Assembly (NCBI GenBank): GCA_016721865.1
Contig: JADKHF010000028.1
Span: 1 to 36,952 of the forward strand
Length of the DNA stretch: 36,952 nt
Reading direction: 5' to 3'
From: Nitrosomonas sp.
Lineage (GTDB): Bacteria; Pseudomonadota; Gammaproteobacteria; Burkholderiales; Nitrosomonadaceae
Under the pieces are notes generated by a model, which saw only the letters and a program-made list of their open reading frames with translations, was not told where the DNA came from and ran no database searches. Of the stretch, positions 1 through 8,033 are shown one piece after another (the stretch's first letter is position 1; every line of letters begins with the position of its first letter). A program made the position numbers and the translations under genes.

Positions 1-1021
1 CCCAATAAACCGCTCCGGTAGATTGGCGTGAATCGAGTTCCTGATCGTCCAGCAATGGCGTAAGCTGCCACTTAATCTCACCGGTGCGAATATGCATCGC
101 AACAGGATAAACCGCCTCAGTATGGGGTGATTTCCAAGTACGGGTGGGGGTAAATTCCACCTCTTCCGGTTTAAAATATTTAACATTACCCGACACATCG
201 CGCAATGCGGCATATGCCCAGACTTTACCACCATTCTTTTTGCGTATTTGAAAAGCCATCAAGGATGAACCATCATCCAGATTGGCGCCGACCCAATCCC
301 AGCCATCGGCCTCCGGATCCAGATAGGCGGTCGACCATTCGTGATCAAGCCAGGCACTGCCGCTGACAGTAACTGGCTTATTTTGACGAAAAACCGTACC
401 GGTTACACTTAAATGCGGCTCGCTATAGTAATAACTTGCTTGTTCCGGCTTGGGGCCTTTGCGGGAAAAACCGTTTTGATCTTGCAGCATAAGCATTTGA
501 GTTGGCGTCAACGATAACTGCAAGCCAAAATCGCCGGTTCGCATATCGACCTGATAACGTCCATCCTCCTCACGCACCAGATACCAATCATCCAGCTTCA
601 CATCGGTATTGCCAGGCCTGGCATAAGCAAGATCAAAACCTTCACGCGCAGACTTTTCGGTATGCATCAGTTTACCCACTGCAGGATCGGATAATGCCAG
701 ATGCGCAATGATTAAATATTTTGCTGCAAAGCGGCTTGGATTCTCATGATTATGGCCGGTCGCATAACGAAAAAAGGTAATCTGGAAACCCAGTGGTTTC
801 TTATCCGCTGTCTCCAGCCAACCGGTGATATACCACCATTCAAGACGAAAATCCTGATGTGCGCCGTAATCATGCGGAAAAGTCAGTTTATAGCCGGGCA
901 CGACCGGCAACAGCCGGGAAGATTCAGCGACAGTTTCCGCAGCAACCAGGCTTAAAGTCAGAAGAATTACGCTGATAAAATGAAAAAAATAACACTTACC
1001 GGTATTTTTACCCTCCCTCAT
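1..1021 (-). CDS. AttH/CrtC-like secreted lipocalin-fold protein, 3' end cut by window edge
   Basis: The reading frame is open from an ATG at 1021 to the window edge, about 340 residues. It opens with a hydrophobic signal-like segment (residues about 10-30), followed by a motif typical of the AttH / carotenoid 1,2-hydratase (CrtC) family, EWWYITGWL, near residue 60. A second family motif, GSAWLDHEWS, lies near residue 215. The family has two lipocalin-like beta domains and is often called a predicted secreted hydrolase, but its substrate is not established. The start overlaps the permease stop as TAATG and has a GGGAGG ribosome-binding site, so translation is probably coupled to the permease. 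The gene order ATPase-permease-AttH resembles att-type export operons. An export partner of the transporter is inferred. The C-terminus lies outside the window. Confidence 0.8.
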   Translation of the reverse strand, partial: MREGKNTGKCYFFHFISVILLTLSLVAAETVAESSRLLPVVPGYKLTFPHDYGAHQDFRLEWWYITGWLETADKKPLGFQITFFRYATGHNHENPSRFAAKYLIIAHLALSDPAVGKLMHTEKSAREGFDLAYARPGNTDVKLDDWYLVREEDGRYQVDMRTGDFGLQLSLTPTQMLMLQDQNGFSRKGPKPEQASYYYSEPHLSVTGTVFRQNKPVTVSGSAWLDHEWSTAYLDPEADGWDWVGANLDDGSSLMAFQIRKKNGGKVWAYAALRDVSGNVKYFKPEEVEFTPTRTWKSPHTEAVYPVAMHIRTGEIKWQLTPLLDDQELDSRQSTGAVYW

Positions 1022-3568
1022 TACCAATCCTCCCGCACCGCACGTATGACATTACCGGAAACTGCCTGCCGCCCGGCCAACAGTGCTGTCAATGCCGCTG
1101 AAACCAGCATCATTCCAGCTATTAACATCAACCAACCCCAGGGAAAATGCAATTGCATTGTCCAATGGAAGGATTGCGGATTGACAATAAAAACCAAAAT
1201 CAGACTGATACTCCAACCCAAAACAAAACCCAACACAATCCCCAGCATCGTTAACAAACCGCCTTCCGTAGCCAGCATCGCAAGAATCTGCTGTCGCATG
1301 ACACCAATATGCCGCAACATACCGAATTCTTTGGCACGCGCCAATGTTTGCGCTGAGAAACTGGCCGCCACGCCCAATAATCCAATCACGACTGCCACCA
1401 TTTCCAATAAATAAGTGACCGCAAAGCTCCGGTCAAAGATTTCCAAGCTTAATGCACGCATATCACTCGACCGGGAGATCTCCAACGCGGCGCCAAACGG
1501 CGGTGCCGCAATTCGCAATCGCTGCATCCGCCGTCATTCCAGTTTGCAACCACAAAGCGACCGTATTAACACTCAAATCCCCGGTTAATCGCTGATAATC
1601 CGCCAGTTGCATCTGCACCGCGCCAAATTGCCGGCCATAATCTCGCCACACACCGGCAACCAGAAATTCATTGGATGTTCCGCTGACAGGCAAATTCACT
1701 TTATCCCCTACCCGATAGCCATATAAATCAACCATCGCTTCCGACACCCAGATCGGCATCACATTTTCGGGCAGCGATCCCGACGCAATCATGTCATCTG
1801 TCAACGGTAGCGTATTCCGGGCATCTGTTCTATCAACCGGCCGAGCGAACAAGGTGATTTCCGGCCGGTTCACATCGAGTATTAATTGCTGCGTACGGAA
1901 AAAATCTACACGATCAAAACCTGGCAGCCCGGCTATCGCCCTCTGCGCATCGGATTGAAACCCGCCTTGATCACCGATTGCAGCAGCGCGCACATATAAA
2001 TCGGCCGGCAAAACTTGTTCCAGCCAACCATCGATCGATATGCGGAAACTCGTCACCATGATCGCCATTGCCACCATCAGACTAAAACTGGCCAGTATCC
2101 CTCCCAGCGCGATAGCGGCCTGATTTGGTGCATTCGCCAAACGCGCCAACACCAGTGTAAGAACTGCGCCTAGCCGGTAATGTTGCAATTGGGTCAGTAA
2201 ACGCGAAAAAGTCCATGCCGCAAAACGCGGCATCAAGGCAATACCGCCGATCAACAACAATGCAATGGCCAGATACCCGAATACCGGCAGTCCAAAGATG
2301 GGTGGCAATTGCGTAAACAACAAGGCGACCGATACACAAATCACAGCGAACCAAGGTGGTAAAAATTTTGCCATGGCCACATCCTCACTGCCGGATCTCA
2401 GCGCCATAGCTGGCTTGGCACGCACAGCCTCCAATGCTGGTGCGACACTTCCCAGCATTGTGACAACGAGTCCAACCAGAAAAAATGTCAATGCAGTCAG
2501 CAGATCAAAATAAACACCTGGCTTAACGCCCGGAAAAAAGTTAGCGCCTAAATCTCCGCCCAGCAACTGAATCGCCATGACTGCAATGGCATAACCCAGG
2601 CCCAAGCCCAGCAGCGAGCCGATCACCCCCAGAATCATCCCTTCGGTGATGATTTGCCGCAGCAGTTGTTGCCGTGTAAAACCGAGCACGCGTAACAGCG
2701 CAAATTGCTGGCGTCTTCGAATGACAGATAGCACCTGCGTGGAAAATACCAGAAAAGTGCCGGTAAACAGGGCCACCAGCGCAAGCATGTTAAGGTTGAC
2801 CCGGTATGCGCGTGACATATTGGCAATCCGCTTTTCCTGATCGATTGCCTCAACAACCCGATACGATTCGCCCAGTTGCTCAGCCAGCTTGACTTTAAAA
2901 GCTGCATGATTGACGCCATCCTGCAGTTTCAACTCGACCCGTGACAATAAACCGAGCTGCTGGAAGCGCCACTGCGCTACGCCAATATCCATCACCGCAA
3001 TGCGTTGCCCTGCCCGCGCCCGCACCAAACCGCCGGCCACGCGCAAGGTAATGGTCTGCAATCTTACATGCAATGATAGCGAATCGCCTTGCTTCACTTG
3101 CAACCATTCCATCGCGGCTGGCGACAAAAAAATAGCATCATCCGCAAGCCGATCCAGCGTTTTTCCTTCCTCAGTCAATCCCAGCAAATCCGGAGAAATT
3201 TGCACCGCCCGGAACATATCAATCCCGATGATTTTCAGTTTGTGATCATTCCTGTTTTGCAGTTTACCCGGCACCACCACATCCAATTCCAAAACCGGAT
3301 TCGCTAACGCTACGCCTTCCGTGTTGGCCAGCAGCGGATAAAGCGATTCATCAAAAAATGCTTTCCGGCCATATACCTGCAAATCCGATTGCCCGGAAAG
3401 ACTCTTACTGGCCGCAGAAAACTCATTAAAAGCCGCCGTATTGATCAGATGGATTGAAAACGCCATGGCAACTCCGATGGCGATGGCGATCAGCGCCACG
3501 CTCATTTGCACAAAATGCGCACGCCATTCACCGAACAACAACCAGCGGGATAATGATACCGAGTTCAT
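1021..3568 (-). CDS. FtsX/MacB-type ABC transporter permease (one frameshift)
   Basis: This is a large two-module permease of about 849 codons. It starts with an N-terminal membrane helix and a periplasmic MacB-like domain, followed by the first FtsX core (residues about 260-370). Further helices, a second periplasmic domain and a second FtsX core at the C-terminus come after it. The ATG overlaps the ATP-binding gene stop as ATGA. The frame breaks near 1519: the first frame reads TADAAIANCG and then drifts to a stop at 1463, while the continuing frame reads LRIAAPPFGAALEI and carries the last FtsX domain to a stop at 1021. Removing one base near 1519 restores a continuous protein (TADAALRIAAPPFG). 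The role inferred from the family is extraction or export of lipids or lipoproteins from the inner membrane. A sequencing insertion is more likely than a real mutation. Confidence 0.85.
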
Positions 3569-4230
3569 TCGCTACGCTCTGATTTCACCGGATACAAGCC
3601 ATCCTTGGTCAGATTCAGCACAAAATCCGCCGTTGCAGCCGCAGCATGTGAATGCGTCACGAGAATTCCCGTAGCGCCATTGGTTTTTATTTCCGCGCGC
3701 ATTAACTGGAGAATTTCGTGCGCCGTATCCGGATCGAGATTACCCGTCGGTTCATCCGCCAGCACCAATTTAGGCCGGTGTATTAACGCCCGCGCAATCG
3801 CAACACGCTGCAGCTCTCCGCCGGATAGCTGGCGCGGAAAATGATGCCCGCGATCGCGCAACCCCACGTCAGCCAGCATCTGTTCCACACGATCCGTTGG
3901 CGTACCATTGAGCAATAAAGGCAAAGCGATATTCTGGTTCAATGTCAAATGCGGCAATACATGAAACGCCTGAAAGATAAAACCAAACTGCTCGCGCCGC
4001 AATTGTGTAGCCGCATTATCATCCAGCGATGAAATCGCCACACCATTAATGCGGATCTCGCCCGAATCCGGCGTATCCAGACCGGCAATCAGATTCAACA
4101 AAGTCGATTTACCCACACCCGAGTCACCCATGATGGCAGCATATTCGCCTGCTTTCAGGGTATACGATAAATTGGTCAGCACCCTCCGCCCTTCGGCGTA
4201 GGCTTTATTGACATTGCATAACTCAAGCAT
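3565..4230 (-). CDS. ABC transporter ATP-binding protein, LolD/MacB-type
   Basis: This 221-residue nucleotide-binding subunit is of usual length for the LolD/FtsE/MacB group. Visible motifs are Walker A GDSGVGKST (residues about 35-43), a Q-loop region (FGFIFQAFHVLP), signature LSGGELQRVAIARA (about 139-152) and Walker B LVLADEPTGNLD (about 160-171). A switch histidine follows in VTHSH. It should hydrolyse ATP in the cytoplasm to drive the FtsX-type permease encoded directly downstream, with which it overlaps by ATGA. The secreted AttH-like gene completes the operon. The substrate cannot be deduced from the ATPase. The gene is intact. Confidence 0.92.
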   Translation of the reverse strand: MLELCNVNKAYAEGRRVLTNLSYTLKAGEYAAIMGDSGVGKSTLLNLIAGLDTPDSGEIRINGVAISSLDDNAATQLRREQFGFIFQAFHVLPHLTLNQNIALPLLLNGTPTDRVEQMLADVGLRDRGHHFPRQLSGGELQRVAIARALIHRPKLVLADEPTGNLDPDTAHEILQLMRAEIKTNGATGILVTHSHAAAATADFVLNLTKDGLYPVKSERSE

Positions 4231-4399
4231 TTGCGTTGATACCGTTAGATATTGATATTGAAGTATCTTCTATATTCATCGAAGCCTCTATGGCCTGGAT
4301 GGCTACAGAAAAATGGAACAATGGTTTAATGAAATTGCCGATTTATGTTTAAATGTACCATGTAACAGAAATGATTTTTAAAAAATACAGGAGAAACTT

Positions 4400-4681
4400 A
4401 TGGCACGAGCCAGCGCACGTCATATTTTGGTAAAAACAGAAGAACAATGTCACAGCCTAAAGGCTGAAATTGAAAATGGCGCAGAATTCGGTCAATTGGC
4501 GCAACAACATTCATTATGCCCATCTGGCAAACAAGGTGGGGATCTAGGAGAATTTGGCCGCGGACAAATGGTGAAAGAATTTGATAGCGTCGTTTTCAGC
4601 GCACCCGTGGGGGAAGTACAAGGCCCGGTCAAAACACAGTTTGGGTATCATTTGCTGGAAGTTACCAAACGCAGCGAATAA
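4400..4681 (+). CDS. ppiC: Peptidyl-prolyl cis-trans isomerase, parvulin type
   Basis: This is a stand-alone parvulin of 93 residues, the length of E. coli PpiC (Par10). Family hallmarks are ASARHILVKTEEQ at the N-terminus, FGQLAQQHSLCPSGKQGGDLG in the middle and the closing GPVKTQFGYHLLEV. No signal peptide is visible, so it should be a cytoplasmic proline isomerase and folding helper. A good ribosome-binding site (AGGAGA) lies about 7 bases before the ATG. The gene is transcribed divergently from the ABC operon, and the 169-bp gap (4231-4399) must hold both promoters. It is intact and appears monocistronic. Confidence 0.93.
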   Translation: MARASARHILVKTEEQCHSLKAEIENGAEFGQLAQQHSLCPSGKQGGDLGEFGRGQMVKEFDSVVFSAPVGEVQGPVKTQFGYHLLEVTKRSE

Positions 4682-5075
4682 ATTTCGCTCCGCACCCCCG
4701 CACCTATCCCTGCTGACATGGCCCAGAGTACTGCGGCGCAGAAAACCAAATACGGCGCACTTTGCAAACGTCAGAAACGCGTTATATGATGCTCCCCGTG
4801 GCAAAACCACGGGGATTCGCAAGTTAAAATCAGATCTGAAACAGGCTATCGGTTCCAGCAAGCTGCTGATAAACTATCTGCGTTGCCGCTACGGTGTTAA
4901 GATTTTCCATCGCTTCAAACTTTCTGTTTTTCCAAATAAAAATGCAGGCATTTGATATTAGACACTTTATTTGAAATACTGAATCTGGTTAAGATAACAA
5001 ATATCTCTTATCTCTTTCATTATTTTCACTTCCGCGTGAAAAACAAGGCGCCAAAAAAATCTCTGCAGACAAGCG
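4682..5075. other. Intergenic region without a recognisable gene; one perfect hairpin
   Basis: About 390 bases lie between ppiC and the coiled-coil gene. I see no convincing gene on either strand. A perfect 8-bp stem (CCCCGTGG / CCACGGGG, loop CAAAA) sits at 4794-4814, extended by a T-A pair. No T-run follows it on either strand, so it is not a classical terminator. It could be the end of a decayed mobile element. Confidence 0.5.
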
Positions 5076-5375
5076 TTACTTTTCGTTCTGTTCTGGAAAA
5101 TGCTTTTTCGCTTTTTCGAATGCTTGTTGCATGGATTTAAAAGATTTTCTAAATCCAGTTTGAATGTCTTCCCAGGCACTTTCAGAGTTGCTTTCAAACT
5201 GGTCCCATTTTTCCTTGGCCTGCCTTAATTCCTGCTCGAGCTCATCGAGGTGTGGCTGAATATTATCCTGCGCCTCTTTCGCACCCAAGTGCATCTGTAA
5301 CTTGACTTCATCGACTATTGACTGCAAGTTTGTCAATTCTGCCTGCAATTGTTCTTTCACTGATTTCTCACTCAT
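5076..5375 (-). CDS. Small coiled-coil protein of unknown function
   Basis: This 99-residue, highly charged protein has no cysteine and no membrane segment. Heptad-like spacing of Leu, Ile and Val runs across residues about 5-65 (for example LQAELTNLQSIVDEV and LDELEQELRQAKEKWDQFE), so a long alpha-helical coiled coil is likely. An aromatic/basic tail follows (FRKSFKSMQQAFEKAKKHF). It resembles small stress-associated coiled-coil proteins found in several proteobacteria, but I do not recognise a named family with certainty. It stands alone and converges with nothing downstream. An ATG start with an upstream AGGAAA supports translation. No function is assigned. Confidence 0.65.
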   Translation of the reverse strand: MSEKSVKEQLQAELTNLQSIVDEVKLQMHLGAKEAQDNIQPHLDELEQELRQAKEKWDQFESNSESAWEDIQTGFRKSFKSMQQAFEKAKKHFPEQNEK

Positions 5376-5715
5376 CTCATTTTCCTTTCTAAAAATTGAT
5401 CGTTTGATTTGAATATTAGGACTTTTTTACAACTGCTTCATAATTTCTTTAATTCGGTTAAGCTCGAACAATGATCAGCATCTTGCTTTTATTATCATAC
5501 AGGAAACGTGGGTTACTCCCTAACCTCATGAAATATTCTAAGCTAATAGTAATAAAGAAAGTGTATAAATCATTCTAATACTAAACTTCCACCTACTAAA
5601 AATAGATGAGGTAGTTAACACTTTGGAATTAAAGTAACGTATAAAAACGGTAGTTTTAATCCAGTATATTGTAATAAATGAATACATTAACATCTTTTCA
5701 GCTTATTAAAAGTTA
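5376..5715. other. AT-rich divergent intergenic region
   Basis: About 340 bases separate the coiled-coil gene (minus) from the ABC exporter (plus). No gene or RNA is recognised. It should hold the divergent promoters. No strong ribosome-binding site precedes the exporter ATG at 5716. Confidence 0.45.
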
Positions 5716-7479
5716 ATGACAGATTTTCTAAGAAACACGCTAACCCGCTGGCAGGCCGTTAAAATGGCAGCACAGTTTATCGCGCCCTACCAACGCCAAG
5801 TCATCTACAGCTTACTGGCTTTATTCTTTACTGCGGCGATTACGTTGTCGATCGGACAGGGCATCCGTTTGCTGATTGACCAAGGTTTCGCAACGCAATC
5901 AAAAGATCTGTTGAGTCAATATGTGGTGATCTTTTTACTGCTGGTGATAGCCCTGGCTGCGGGTACATTTACCCGTTACTACTGGGTTACTTGGCTGGGT
6001 GAGCGGGTAATTGCCGATATTCGCAGCAAAGTATTCAACCATCTGATTCATCTGCATCCGGGATTTTTTGAGGAAAACCGCAGCCTCGAAATCCAATCGC
6101 GGCTGACCGCCGATATGACGTTACTGCAAACCGTGATCGGATCATCCGTATCCTTCGCCTTACGCAATTTGATTATGATGACCGGCGGCATTATCTGGTT
6201 ATTCATTACGAATGCAAAACTGGCTGCGCTGGTGACAATCTGTGTGCCGCTGGTGGTAATTCCGATTTTGATCTACGGTCGCCGGGTACGGCATTTGTCC
6301 CGTCAAAGCCAGGACAAAATTGCTGCGGTCGGCGCTTATGTCGGTGAAGTGCTTGGTCAGATCAAAACGGTTCAAGCCTATAATCATCAATCCATTGATC
6401 AGCGAAAATTTCACGATCAGGTAGAAGAAGCCTTTGCTGTCGCCAAACAGCGCGCCATGCAACGTGCATTACTGATTACCCTCGTCATCCTGCTGGTGTT
6501 GGGTGCTGTGGGGTTAATGCTGTGGGTGGGCGGTATTGATGTAATTGAAGGTCGTATCAGTGCGGGCGAATTGGCTGCCTTTGTGTTCTACAGCGTTATT
6601 GTCGGTTCGGCCGTTGCCTCTATTTCGGAAGTGATTGGTGAGTTACAACGTGCCGCCGGAGCTGCCGAGCGGACGATAGAATTATTACAAGCGCCGAATC
6701 TGATTCAATCGCCTGAAAAACCCAGTCCATTGCCGAAAGTATCCGGAAATATCGCCATTGATCAGTTATGCTTTGCCTACCCTTCTCGTTCTGATGTGCT
6801 CGCCATCGATCATTTGACACTTACTATCCAGGCGGGAGAAACTTTGGCTTTGGTGGGCCCTTCGGGTGCAGGAAAATCAACTTTGTTTGATTTGCTGTTA
6901 CGCTTCTTTGACAATCAATCCGGCTGTATCAAATTGGAAGGCGTTGATATCAGGCACCTGGATATTTTTTCCTTACGCCGGAGCTTCGCCCTGGTAGCAC
7001 AAAACCCAGCTTTGTTTTTTGGCACCATTAGTGACAATCTGCGCTATGCACGCCCCGGTGCAAGCGATGCAGAAGTGGAAGCTGCGGCCGATGCCGCCTA
7101 TGCACACGATTTTATCTGCAAGCTGCCGCAAGGTTATCAAACACTGCTGGGAGATTCCGGGTTGGGGTTGTCGGGCGGGCAGAAACAACGGCTGGCTATT
7201 GCCCGTGCAATTCTGGCTGATGCGCCAATTCTTTTATTAGATGAAGCCACCAGCGCACTGGATGCACAAAGTGAGTTCTGGGTGCAGCAAGCCCTGCAAC
7301 GGCTGATGCGCAACCGAACCACACTGGTCATTGCCCATCGTTTGGCAACCGTGCAATCCGCTGATCGTATTGCCGTGCTCGATCATGGACGTTTGGATGC
7401 GTTGGGGACGCACACCGAATTGGTGCAATCGAGTAAATTGTATGCACGGTTGGCTGCACTGCAATTGCAGCCGCAGTAA
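5716..7479 (+). CDS. ABC exporter with fused membrane and ATPase domains (MsbA-related)
   Basis: This 587-residue half-transporter should act as a homodimer in the inner membrane. Residues about 20-310 form the six-helix type I exporter domain. The ATPase domain (about 345-580) has Walker A GPSGAGKST, signature LSGGQKQRLAIARA, Walker B ILLLDEATSALD and H-loop VIAHRLATVQSADRI. All catalytic motifs are intact. It resembles the MsbA-related permease/ATPase subfamily common in proteobacteria and distinct from lipid A flippase MsbA itself. The substrate is unknown, with a lipid or peptide possible. The gene is not linked to an obvious partner. The ATG at 5716 is followed by a plausible amphipathic N-terminus, but the upstream ribosome-binding site is weak. 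Confidence 0.9.
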   Translation: MTDFLRNTLTRWQAVKMAAQFIAPYQRQVIYSLLALFFTAAITLSIGQGIRLLIDQGFATQSKDLLSQYVVIFLLLVIALAAGTFTRYYWVTWLGERVIADIRSKVFNHLIHLHPGFFEENRSLEIQSRLTADMTLLQTVIGSSVSFALRNLIMMTGGIIWLFITNAKLAALVTICVPLVVIPILIYGRRVRHLSRQSQDKIAAVGAYVGEVLGQIKTVQAYNHQSIDQRKFHDQVEEAFAVAKQRAMQRALLITLVILLVLGAVGLMLWVGGIDVIEGRISAGELAAFVFYSVIVGSAVASISEVIGELQRAAGAAERTIELLQAPNLIQSPEKPSPLPKVSGNIAIDQLCFAYPSRSDVLAIDHLTLTIQAGETLALVGPSGAGKSTLFDLLLRFFDNQSGCIKLEGVDIRHLDIFSLRRSFALVAQNPALFFGTISDNLRYARPGASDAEVEAAADAAYAHDFICKLPQGYQTLLGDSGLGLSGGQKQRLAIARAILADAPILLLDEATSALDAQSEFWVQQALQRLMRNRTTLVIAHRLATVQSADRIAVLDHGRLDALGTHTELVQSSKLYARLAALQLQPQ

Positions 7480-7748
7480 AAAAAGAAATGGGTAATAGGG
7501 CTCTACCACCAGACTAAAATCACATTCTTCCTATTGGATAAAGTGTGTTCAAAACGGAATACATTCAATAAACATATGGCTCTCAGATCAGTTTGTCTAA
7601 TCTTATTCACTTAAAGACGGCCTGGCATATATTTCTGTCCGTTCCATCGCATCACACTTAGGAGATAAGCTTAATAAGCAGATGGATAATAAGTTTCCGC
7701 CGTCTTTACGCATTTACAAAAGGAATCCTTACACCCACCGATCCCTTG

Positions 7749-7958
7749 TCATTTTTGAATCTCAATACCTTGCGTATGATGCAATGTTAAATCCTCTCTG
7801 CCTATTTTCTGAGTCCATTGCCTAACAGGAAGAGGAAGTATGGGTGAAAACATTATCACCCCAAGTATGACAGGAATCATCAATCCCACCATAATACCCA
7901 AAATCGACAGAACAATATGCCACTTGGGTACTGCATCAGGATCAACACCGATATTCAA
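7749..7958 (-). CDS. Small single-pass membrane protein downstream of the receptor fusion
   Basis: This short ORF of 69 residues has one clear hydrophobic helix (IVLSILGIMVGLMIPVILGV) and a polar C-terminus. It lies directly after, and in the same frame as, the TonB-receptor fusion stop at 8034. The frame stays open between that stop and this start, so a longer form reading FDSGNQKFILKEEK upstream is possible if a non-ATG start is used. The TTG at 7958 is the only conventional start I see and it has a poor ribosome-binding site. It may be a small accessory subunit of the metal-uptake system, inferred from position only. No family is recognised. Confidence 0.45.
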   Translation of the reverse strand: MNIGVDPDAVPKWHIVLSILGIMVGLMIPVILGVIMFSPILPLPVRQWTQKIGREDLTLHHTQGIEIQK

Positions 7959-8033
7959 TGGAATTCTTAAAGGATTTTGCGTGACATCCTGTTTTTCTTC
8001 TTTTAGTATGAATTTCTGGTTTCCTGAATCAAA

